From assembly GCA_037176705.1 (NCBI GenBank), contig JBAWUJ010000137.1, positions 62,001 to 126,000 of the forward strand: DNA of 64,000 nt, written 5' to 3'. The notes under the pieces are model-generated. The model was given only the letters and a program-made list of their open reading frames with translations. It searched no databases and was not told where the DNA came from. Numbering within the stretch: position 1 is the stretch's first letter; each line of letters opens with the position of its first letter. Below, piece by piece: positions 20,101 to 31,600 of the stretch. Both the position numbers and the translations under genes were made by a program. The stretch comes from Molossus alvarezi. Lineage: Eukaryota; Chordata; Mammalia; Chiroptera; Molossidae.

Positions 20101-22896
20101 CCCCGCCGGTTCGGGGCCCGCCGCCACAGGAGTGGTTCGCGGTGTCCTGCCAGGAATCCCTCCGTCACCCTCTTCAGTCCACCAAACCCCCTTTTTGTCT
20201 GGGAGAAGTGGACATGTGTAAAGAGGAGAAGCAAACGGACGACACAGCTCGGAGAGGCCGATTCACGTGGATTTTGTTTCCACGCGACACAGGTGTCAAG
20301 AAGTAAGTGTAAGGGATGAGGCCCCCACCTGCATTTCTCAGACCCGTGAAAGTAGTTTTCATGGCAGGTACTGCCGCGTGTCATTTGCCCCTACCCTGCT
20401 CCTACACACCGCCTTCCTTTTCCCCGGGGCGCAGGTGTGCTGCTAATTGCCACCATTCAGGGCGGCCGCGGCCGCGGCCCCGCCCCCTTCGCCCCGCCCC
20501 CGTCCTGACGGCCCATCCCCCTGTGCGCCGACCCGGCCAGCTGTCAACCTCCTCTGTGCGGAGCTTATCACAGCCGCCACCGGGCAGGTGCTGCGCGATT
20601 GCCACACGTCACAGTGAGGCCAGCCGGATCGCATCGCATCACATCGCATCGCATCGCATCCTGACTAACGGGGCCACGGAGACGCGTGGCCCAGCGCTCG
20701 GGAGCCCGGGCTCGTGGTCGATTCACGGCAGCGGGAGGGTGCTTGGGACACTTGTCTTCTCTCCTCTGTTCTCTGCTTCTCTCTCTCTCTCGCTCGCTCT
20801 CTCTCTCTGTGTCTCTCTCTCCCGCCCCGCCCCCGTCTCCCTCTCCTCCTCTCTCTCACCCCCCTAGTCTCATAGAGCTCTCCTGTCTTGCAGGACAGGG
20901 AATTTCGCGGAGTCGTGGAAGGGACTGCTCCCCTAGGCCCCTCCTGTGCCGAGGAAGGTCAGGCGGGCAAGCGGATCCCCGGGCGGATTTGGGGATTTCC
21001 TCGGAGCGAGGAGGCAGCTTCTCTGTGCGATCTCGGTTCCGGCGGAGGACACCTGCTGCGGGCAGCGAAGCCGGACCCCGGTGGCCTGGGGTTTGGGCCG
21101 GCGCCGCCGGTACGTCAACCATCCACAGGAGTGGAAACGGTCCTGGTGCACACTGCAACTGTTTTCAGAGAGGTAGGGACTGTCGTGTCTTAGGTCAAAT
21201 AAGTACTTTTGAAACATAAGTCCATCAAATCAACGTGTTCATAGTTATTGCCTGATCCGCCCGCGCCCGCCCAGCCCCCAGCACACCAGGCCAACCCCAG
21301 CCGGCCTCGCCCCCCCCACCCTGACACACACACACACGCACCCCCACGGACACGCACACCGCCCCGCCCCCCCACACACACACTGACACAGCAGCGCCCA
21401 GTCACGGCCCGTTAGAGATCCGGTCCACTGGTGGACCCGGTCGCTGTCCGTTGCAGCGGCCAAGTCCGGTGCCGGGCAACCTGTCTCTCCGGTCGCCCAG
21501 GCAACCGGCGCGGTCTCGCGTCCCCCGCAAGTCGTCCTCGCTCGTTCGGTGCCTCGATCGCGTGACCGCGGTTCTGCGGGCAGACCCGGAAGCGGGCCGG
21601 AGAGAGGCACACACGCACAGACACTCCCTCCCTCCCTCGCACACAGACACACACGGGCCTCCACACCTCCCTCGCTCCCTCCCCCCCTCCCCCCCTTGGC
21701 CTCTGGCCAAATACAAATACAGAATCAGTCAATAAAACATTTCAATATCGCCGTGCTCTCGTCCTGTTCACGGGCTTTGCGTCAGTCTGCGGCGGCGGCG
21801 GCCCGGGCAGAGACCCTGAGAGGGCCGAGGAGATCTCCCCCTCCCTTTCGACCTGGAGAATGTTCAGTGGGCTGGCGAGGGAAGAGCGGCTGCCAGCCGC
21901 CGAGCCGGCCCGCGCGGTTTGTTTCTCACGGAAGGCTTCCGGGCCCGTGAGGAGGGAGACGATCTGGTGGGAGACCTAAGAGTGTAGTGAGACATCAGGA
22001 GGGATACCTCGACTGGGAACATCCTCCCTGAGGAGCAAGGGTTTCCCTTCCCACCCCGGGCCCCCACCCAGCTCAGGATCCCAGTACCAGGAAGAGACGT
22101 CCCCATCCCTTGTGGCTGTGCAAACCACCGGGGATCGAGGTCCAGGCTGAGGCTGCCGGGGTCCCAGGCAGTTCCTTTGAAAGGGCCTGCCCACGCACGG
22201 AGCTCCGGGGACCCTCTTTCTGCGGGCTGCAGAGTGGGGGTGGGTGGCAGGGAGGGACAGCGGCAGCTTGAAAGGCACCAGAGACATCCCTGGGAAGAAC
22301 TGAGTCAGTCCTTTGGCATTGGGGTGAGAGCTGGAGGGGCAGCTTTGTCCCAGGCACACGTGCTGGTGGAGGCTGCTGTTCCATGGGTGAGCCCTTCCCT
22401 GGCGGGGCAGGCAGCCCGGTGGGCGGGCGCGCACCGTCCCTGGGACTCTGGTGACCTAGCACCCGCTGTCTGGGCCACCCTGGTGATTGCCTGAGGCCCC
22501 GCCCCACGGCACATTCAGGCCCACCCAAGCGGTGTCCATTGATTTTTCCCTAGGATTGGCCTGTCTTGGCTCCCGCTTCACGAGGTCCTAAATTCTCTGA
22601 AACCAACAACACCTGGCCTCAGCGAGCCCCATACCTCCTCTGGCTCACTGGCCCCAGGCCTGGCAGTAGTAGCAGCCAGCGTTGGGCCCCAGCTTGACAT
22701 TGCCTAGGCACCTCCAAGTCCAGCACAGAAGGCAGCCATGTGTAGATCGCTTTGTAGCTTATGTCTGGTGGCCCCGGGGAGAACACACAGGGGCAGTGGC
22801 TGACCTCGCCCCGGAGCCAGCCTAGAAGAGTTGGCCTTTCCTTTGCTCCTTTTCCTTTCAGAATATTACAATGGCATCCTCAGTACCTGGAGGTGG
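17173..22896 (+). repeat. Macrosatellite unit 4 (5724 bp)
   Basis: It shares C at 21849 with unit 2, which points to a duplication step two monomers long. T at 22719 is private (A elsewhere). It has three GCGGCC hexamers and (CT)6. Confidence 0.97.
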
Positions 22897-25800
22897 GTCT
22901 TTGTGCTTCTTTCTCAATAGGCTGTACGTATGTGTTCTTTTTCTTGCTTCTCTCTTTCCTCCCTCCCTCCCTCCCTCTCTGGCTAGAGCCCTTTGGGGCT
23001 CAGGGCAAGACTGAGGAAGTTGTACAGAGAGCTCCCACATGCCCACGGCCCTGTAGTCCCTGCTCTTTCTTCCCCAAGTCACACACGGGCAGGCACGCAG
23101 GCACCCAATGCGTGAATTTTCTGAGGCCCAGAGGCCTGCTGCAGAACTTAGGATGAAAACCCTACCCTGCTCTTTTCCAGAAAGACAGGCATGGGCCTAA
23201 GCAAGGTGGCCTGGCCTGGGCTGGGCCTGGGGAGTGGGGGTGGGGTTAGGGGGTGGGAAGGGAAGGCCAGGGCCACTTATTCCAAGGGAACAGCAATGGC
23301 TTGATTCAAATGCAGAGAGCCTGGGACTTTGCCTGAGGCTTCTACAACTCCCCCACACTTAGGCCACTGATTCCAAGCTGCAGGAAGGGAGCAGGGTCAG
23401 TCTGGAGCTGAAAGAGTTCGCCTCCATGTGCCAAAGCCGAAAACTGCCCTCCACCCTCTGAGAAAGGGCAGGGTGTGGGTGGGGGTGAGGTGGCGGTTGG
23501 GTGGTGGTGGTGGTGGTGGTGAGCGGTGGCGGTTTAGGGGTGCAAGTGCAGGGCATCCAAGGAGAAGTTAAAGAGTCCATCTCGGCGTCATAGATTCCCC
23601 AGGCCAAACGCCGGTGTGGAGTGATGAGGGTCCAGGGAGGCCTGGTAGGGGATGAATGGACTCAGTAACCCTGTGTCTCGGTAACAACAAGCACACTCGT
23701 ACTGAAACACTGTGCTCCAGCTGACGATTTTGGTAACTCACCTTTAGGTACCCTTCACATGGATGGATGGAGAGATGGTTGGGTGGGTGGGTGGATGGAT
23801 GGATGGTGAGCACTGAACTGGACAGACAGGACACACCGATCCTCCCTCCGACCACCGATTTCCAAGGGTAGGTCCGGGCCTAGGACATGGGCAACCCCCC
23901 ATCAAGTGAATTTAGTTAACACCTTTGTAATTTGGACCATCAGTGAGTTTAGTGTAGGTCTCTGGGTCTGTGAGGCCACTACACAGGCCCCCCCTGAGCT
24001 CGCCTGTGTTCCTATGTGTATGTGGCCCCTGCTACGCGCACATGCGCGCACACACACGGTACTCTCCTCCGGAGAGCCCTGACTCCTAAGTCGTGATCCA
24101 GGGGTTGTTTGAAACATCACCCCAAAGGAGTGGACCCCAGGAGGGGGATGTGAACATATGTCCTAGATGCCAGTGAACTGTGTGTTCTTAAAAGGGTTCA
24201 GATCTGAGGTCGTAGGTGATGTTTATATTTACTACCCTGCAATGAGAACCTAGAAACAAGTCAGGACATCAAAAATCCCTCTCTTTGAAAGTCAGGGAGT
24301 TCCTGCATGTGTCAGAGAGGGTCCCCTATTTGTCTCCTGGCCTTCCACAGAATTCACCCCAGGACCTGAGGTGTAATCTTTGAGTCTGATGAGTTTTTTG
24401 AGTCATTCTTTGTTGTTGCTGGTGCTGGTGCTGGTGCTGGTGCTGGTGCTGGTGCTGGTGCGGGTCCTGGTGTTGGTGGTGCTTCTGCTGCAGCTGCTGC
24501 AGCTGCTGCTGCCGCTGCTGCCGCTGCTGGTGCTGCTGCTGCTGGTTCTTCAGTTAATCCTCACCCGAGGGTATTTCCTTGATTTGCAGTTGGACACTGA
24601 AATGGCAGGATAATTCTGGGAGAAGAGGAACGGAGAAACCGAGGCAGGAAAGTTAAACAGAGCCAAAGAGCTTTGCGGGACGTGTTTAGCAGGGCCTTGT
24701 CTTGAGAACCAGGCCAACAGACTCTATTTGTCACAGAAGTGTGCAGCAGAGGAGGGGGCACGGAAGGGGAGAGGGGGAGAATTCAGACACCACTCATCCT
24801 GAAGTTGTTGGGACAGCAGGGAGGGAGGGAGGGAGAGAGGAAGGAGGAAAGAAGAGTGTAAAGGAATGGACCAAGCAACCAAGCAACCAAGCGACAAAAG
24901 AGGCAGGTCCTTCCCAGGAATAGACCAAAGAAAAGGGGAGACTTTTGGAGTCCAACTGCACCAGGAATATCTAGGCGAGGAACTCAAACACAAAAACTTC
25001 CAGACAGAAGGGGATGTGAGGCAGAAAAGGCTCTTTAGATGAGCTGACAGCCTGCCTGTGCTTCCTAGGCCAGACGCGTAGGTGGGCTCGCTCCGTTTCC
25101 GTAATAAATGTGCATGAGTTCAGGTTGTGCTCCATTCACTTGCACTCACGTTGCAATAAATTCACGGAGCGAGCGGAAAGCAGATGTTATGTGCAGTGTC
25201 TCCTCCACCTCCTTCCCCATGAGAACACAAAGATCCAGTCTGGGGACAGCCCTCTGCCGGTGATTCAGGGGATCGTCCAGTCACACCTCTCTGGTGTCTG
25301 TGAGCGGCGGTGCAGGTCCCATTTTCATCACAGGCGGCCTTTGAGAGGGAGTGGGAGGGGGGCAGGGGGTATGGTCAAGTGGGAGGGCAGGAGGGAGCGG
25401 GAAGAGGGAACTCTGCAACACCTCATGAGTTTATTCTCTTTGGCTTTCCCCACACACTCACTGCTTCAAGAAGCAATGTGGAGTCACACCAAGATTCCCC
25501 ACGGGAGAACAGGAAGGAGGGGTTGACGGCAGGCAAGTTTCCTTAGTAGGCCTCCTCCTCGCCCAGCCGCACCACTTGCCCTTGGCAGAGATTCCAGCGC
25601 CAGGCAAGGGGAGGAGTGGGGGCGAAAGCTTCACAGTGCCCAAAGGGTAGGGCCCCCGGCCCATGGGAAGCTGGAGGCAGGCGGGCCGAGCAGTAGAGGG
25701 GTGTCCCGTGGAACACATCTGCCGCTTTTCCATCGGACTGGAGCTTGGTGGGTTGTCGGGGCGGCGGCCCAAACACACGGGTGGAGGGGGGCGCTCGCCT

Positions 25801-28620
25801 AGGGCGGGACTTTTGGGGGGGTTGCCCCGCCGGTTCGGGGCCCGCCGCCACAGGAGTGGTTCGCGGTGTCCTGCCAGGAATCCCTCCGTCACCCTCTTCA
25901 GTCCACCAAACCCCCTTTTTTTCTGGGAGAAGTGGACATGTGTAAAGAGGAGAAGCAAACGGACGACACAGCTCGGAGAGGCCGATTCACGTGGATTTTG
26001 TTTCCACGCGACACAGGTGTCAAGAAGTAAGTGTAAGGGATGAGGCCCCCACCTGCATTTCTCAGACCCGTGAAAGTAGTTTTCATGGCAGGTACTGCCG
26101 CGTGTCATTTGCCCCTACCCTGCTCCTACACACCGCCTTCCTTTTCCCCGGGGCGCAGGTGTGCTGCTAATTGCCACCATTCAGGGCGGCCGCGGCCGCG
26201 GCCCCGCCCCCTTCGCCCCGCCCCCGTCCTGACGGCCCATCCCCCTGTGCGCCGACCCGGCCAGCTGTCAACCTCCTCTGTGCGGAGCTTATCACAGCCG
26301 CCACCGGGCAGGTGCTGCGCGATTGCCACACGTCACAGTGAGGCCAGCCGGATCGCATCGCATCACATCGCATCGCATCGCATCCTGACTAACGGGGCCA
26401 CGGAGACGCGTGGCCCAGCGCTCGGGAGCCCGGGCTCGTGGTCGATTCACGGCAGCGGGAGGGTGCTTGGGACACTTGTCTTCTCTCCTCTGTTCTCTGC
26501 TTCTCTCTCTCTCTCGCTCGCTCTCTCTCTCTGTGTCTCTCTCTCCCGCCCCGCCCCCGTCTCCCTCTCCTCCTCTCTCTCACCCCCCTAGTCTCATAGA
26601 GCTCTCCTGTCTTGCAGGACAGGGAATTTCGCGGAGTCGTGGAAGGGACTGCTCCCCTAGGCCCCTCCTGTGCCGAGGAAGGTCAGGCGGGCAAGCGGAT
26701 CCCCGGGCGGATTTGGGGATTTCCTCGGAGCGAGGAGGCAGCTTCTCTGTGCGATCTCGGTTCCGGCGGAGGACACCTGCTGCGGGCAGCGAAGCCGGAC
26801 CCCGGTGGCCTGGGGTTTGGGCCGGCGCCGCCGGTACGTCAACCATCCACAGGAGTGGAAACGGTCCTGGTGCACACTGCAACTGTTTTCAGAGAGGTAG
26901 GGACTGTCGTGTCTTAGGTCAAATAAGTACTTTTGAAACATAAGTCCATCAAATCAACGTGTTCATAGTTATTGCCTGATCCGCCCGCGCCCGCCCAGCC
27001 CCCAGCACACCAGGCCAACCCCAGCCGGCCTCGCCCCCCCCACCCTGACACACACACACACGCACCCCCACGGACACGCACACCGCCCCGCCCCCCCACA
27101 CACACACTGACACAGCAGCGCCCAGTCACGGCCCGTTAGAGATCCGGTCCACTGGTGGACCCGGTCGCTGTCCGTTGCAGCGGCCAAGTCCGGTGCCGGG
27201 CAACCTGTCTCTCCGGTCGCCCAGGCAACCGGCGCGGTCTCGCGTCCCCCGCAAGTCGTCCTCGCTCGTTCGGTGCCTCGATCGCGTGACCGCGGTTCTG
27301 CGGGCAGACCCGGAAGCGGGCCGGAGAGAGGCACACACGCACAGACACTCCCTCCCTCCCTCGCACACAGACACACACGGGCCTCCACACCTCCCTCGCT
27401 CCCTCCCCCCCTCCCCCCCTTGGCCTCTGGCCAAATACAAATACAGAATCAGTCAATAAAACATTTCAATATCGCCGTGCTCTCGTCCTGTTCACGGGCT
27501 TTGCGTCAGTCTGCGGCGGCGGCGGCCCGGGCAGAGACCCTGAGAGGGCCGAGGAGATCTCCCCCTCCCTTTTGACCTGGAGAATGTTCAGTGGGCTGGC
27601 GAGGGAAGAGCGGCTGCCAGCCGCCGAGCCGGCCCGCGCGGTTTGTTTCTCACGGAAGGCTTCCGGGCCCGTGAGGAGGGAGACGATCTGGTGGGAGACC
27701 TAAGAGTGTAGTGAGACATCAGGAGGGATACCTCGACTGGGAACATCCTCCCTGAGGAGCAAGGGTTTCCCTTCCCACCCCGGGCCCCCACCCAGCTCAG
27801 GATCCCAGTACCAGGAAGAGACGTCCCCATCCCTTGTGGCTGTGCAAACCACCGGGGATCGAGGTCCAGGCTGAGGCTGCCGGGGTCCCAGGCAGTTCCT
27901 TTGAAAGGGCCTGCCCACGCACGGAGCTCCGGGGACCCTCTTTCTGCGGGCTGCAGAGTGGGGGTGGGTGGCAGGGAGGGACAGCGGCAGCTTGAAAGGC
28001 ACCAGAGACATCCCTGGGAAGAACTGAGTCAGTCCTTTGGCATTGGGGTGAGAGCTGGAGGGGCAGCTTTGTCCCAGGCACACGTGCTGGTGGAGGCTGC
28101 TGTTCCATGGGTGAGCCCTTCCCTGGCGGGGCAGGCAGCCCGGTGGGCGGGCGCGCACCGTCCCTGGGACTCTGGTGACCTAGCACCCGCTGTCTGGGCC
28201 ACCCTGGTGATTGCCTGAGGCCCCGCCCCACGGCACATTCAGGCCCACCCAAGCGGTGTCCATTGATTTTTCCCTAGGATTGGCCTGTCTTGGCTCCCGC
28301 TTCACGAGGTCCTAAATTCTCTGAAACCAACAACACCTGGCCTCAGCGAGCCCCATACCTCCTCTGGCTCACTGGCCCCAGGCCTGGCAGTAGTAGCAGC
28401 CAGCGTTGGGCCCCAGCTTGACATTGCCTAGGCACCTCCAAGACCAGCACAGAAGGCAGCCATGTGTAGATCGCTTTGTAGCTTATGTCTGGTGGCCCCG
28501 GGGAGAACACACAGGGGCAGTGGCTGACCTCGCCCCGGAGCCAGCCTAGAAGAGTTGGCCTTTCCTTTGCTCCTTTTCCTTTCAGAATATTACAATGGCA
28601 TCCTCAGTACCTGGAGGTGG
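22897..28620 (+). repeat. Macrosatellite unit 5 (5724 bp, internally rearranged CTG tract)
   Basis: This copy has the consensus length but several private changes: C at 23990, T at 24043 (disrupting the CGCGCG-type run), T at 25921 (G elsewhere, lengthening a T run), and a rearranged CTG tract at 24483-24550 where a 9-bp CAGCTGCTG-type gain is balanced by a 9-bp loss further 3'. It still belongs to the three-GCGGCC, (CT)6 subfamily. Confidence 0.97.
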
Positions 28621-31600
28621 GTCTTTGTGCTTCTTTCTCAATAGGCTGTACGTATGTGTTCTTTTTCTTGCTTCTCTCTTTCCTCCCTCCCTCCCTCCCT
28701 CTCTGGCTAGAGCCCTTTGGGGCTCAGGGCAAGACTGAGGAAGTTGTACAGAGAGCTCCCACATGCCCACGGCCCTGTAGTCCCTGCTCTTTCTTCCCCA
28801 AGTCACACACGGGCAGGCACGCAGGCACCCAATGCGTGAATTTTCTGAGGCCCAGAGGCCTGCTGCAGAACTTAGGATGAAAACCCTACCCTGCTCTTTT
28901 CCAGAAAGACAGGCATGGGCCTAAGCAAGGTGGCCTGGCCTGGGCTGGGCCTGGGGAGTGGGGGTGGGGTTAGGGGGTGGGAAGGGAAGGCCAGGGCCAC
29001 TTATTCCAAGGGAACAGCAATGGCTTGATTCAAATGCAGAGAGCCTGGGACTTTGCCTGAGGCTTCTACAACTCCCCCACACTTAGGCCACTGATTCCAA
29101 GCTGCAGGAAGGGAGCAGGGTCAGTCTGGAGCTGAAAGAGTTCGCCTCCATGTGCCAAAGCCGAAAACTGCCCTCCACCCTCTGAGAAAGGGCAGGGTGT
29201 GGGTGGGGGTGAGGTGGCGGTTGGGTGGTGGTGGTGGTGGTGGTGAGCGGTGGCGGTTTAGGGGTGCAAGTGCAGGGCATCCAAGGAGAAGTTAAAGAGT
29301 CCATCTCGGCGTCATAGATTCCCCAGGCCAAACGCCGGTGTGGAGTGATGAGGGTCCAGGGAGGCCTGGTAGGGGATGAATGGACTCAGTAACCCTGTGT
29401 CTCGGTAACAACAAGCACACTCGTACTGAAACACTGTGCTCCAGCTGACGATTTTGGTAACTCACCTTTAGGTACCCTTCACATGGATGGATGGAGAGAT
29501 GGTTGGGTGGGTGGGTGGATGGATGGATGGTGAGCACTGAACTGGACAGACAGGACACACCGATCCTCCCTCCGACCACCGATTTCCAAGGGTAGGTCCG
29601 GGCCTAGGACATGGGCAACCCCCCATCAAGTGAATTTAGTTAACACCTTTGTAATTTGGACCATCAGTGAGTTTAGTGTAGGTCTCTGGGTCTGTGAGGC
29701 CACTACACAGGCCTCCCCTGAGCTCGCCTGTGTTCCTATGTGTATGTGGCCCCTGCTACGCGCACACGCGCGCACACACACGGTACTCTCCTCCGGAGAG
29801 CCCTGACTCCTAAGTCGTGATCCAGGGGTTGTTTGAAACATCACCCCAAAGGAGTGGACCCCAGGAGGGGGATGTGAACATATGTCCTAGATGCCAGTGA
29901 ACTGTGTGTTCTTAAAAGGGTTCAGATCTGAGGTCGTAGGTGATGTTTATATTTACTACCCTGCAATGAGAACCTAGAAACAAGTCAGGACATCAAAAAT
30001 CCCTCTCTTTGAAAGTCAGGGAGTTCCTGTTCCTGCATGTGTCAGAGAGGGTCCCCTATTTGTCTCCTGGCCTTCCACAGAATTCACCCCAGGACCTGAG
30101 GTGTAATCTTTGAGTCTGATGAGTTTTTTGAGTCATTCTTTGTTGTTGCTGGTGCTGGTGCTGGTGCTGGTGCTGGTGCTGGTGCTGGTGCGGGTCCTGG
30201 TGTTGGTGGTGCTTCTGCTGCAGCTGCTGCTGCCGCTGCTGCCGCTGCTGGTGCTGCTGCTGCTGCTGGTGCTGGTTCTTCAGTTAATCCTCACCCGAGG
30301 GTATTTCCTTGATTTGCAGTTGGACACTGAAATGGCAGGATAATTCTGGGAGAAGAGGAACGGAGAAACCGAGGCAGGAAAGTTAAACAGAGCCAAAGAG
30401 CTTTGCGGGACGTGTTTAGCAGGGCCTTGTCTTGAGAACCAGGCCAACAGACTCTATTTGTCACAGAAGTGTGCAGCAGAGGAGGGGGCACGGAAGGGGA
30501 GAGGGGGAGAATTCAGACACCACTCATCCTGAAGTTGTTGGGACAGCAGGGAGGGAGGGAGGGAGAGAGGAAGGAGGAAAGAAGAGTGTAAAGGAATGGA
30601 CCAAGCAACCAAGCAACCAAGCGACAAAAGAGGCAGGTCCTTCCCAGGAATAGACCAAAGAAAAGGGGAGACTTTTGGAGTCCAACTGCACCAGGAATAT
30701 CTAGGCGAGGAACTCAAACACAAAAACTTCCAGACAGAAGGGGATGTGAGGCAGAAAAGGCTCTTTAGATGAGCTGACAGCCTGCCTGTGCTTCCTAGGC
30801 CAGACGCGTAGGTGGGCTCGCTCCGTTTCCGTAATAAATGTGCATGAGTTCAGGTTGTGCTCCATTCACTTGCACTCACGTTGCAATAAATTCACGGAGC
30901 GAGCGGAAAGCAGATGTTATGTGCAGTGTCTCCTCCACCTCCTTCCCCATGAGAACACAAAGATCCAGTCTGGGGACAGCCCTCTGCCGGTGATTCAGGG
31001 GATCGTCCAGTCACACCTCTCTGGTGTCTGTGAGCGGCGGTGCAGGTCCCATTTTCATCACAGGCGGCCTTTGAGAGGGAGTGGGAGGGGGGCAGGGGGT
31101 ATGGTCAAGTGGGAGGGCAGGAGGGAGCGGGAAGAGGGAACTCTGCAACACCTCATGAGTTTATTCTCTTTGGCTTTCCCCACACACTCACTGCTTCAAG
31201 AAGCAATGTGGAGTCACACCAAGATTCCCCACGGGAGAACAGGAAGGAGGGGTTGACGGCAGGCAAGTTTCCTTAGTAGGCCTCCTCCTCGCCCAGCCGC
31301 ACCACTTGCCCTTGGCAGAGATTCCAGCGCCAGGCAAGGGGAGGAGTGGGGGCGAAAGCTTCACAGTGCCCAAAGGGTAGGGCCCCCGGCCCATGGGAAG
31401 CTGGAGGCAGGCGGGCCGAGCAGTAGAGGGGTGTCCCGTGGAACACATCTGCCGCTTTTCCATCGGACTGGAGCTTGGTGGGTTGTCGGGGCGGCGGCCC
31501 AAACACACGGGTGGAGGGGGGCGCTCGCCTAGGGCGGGACTTTTGGGGGGGTTGCCCCGCCGGTTCGGGGCCCGCCGCCACAGGAGTGGTTCGCGGTGTC

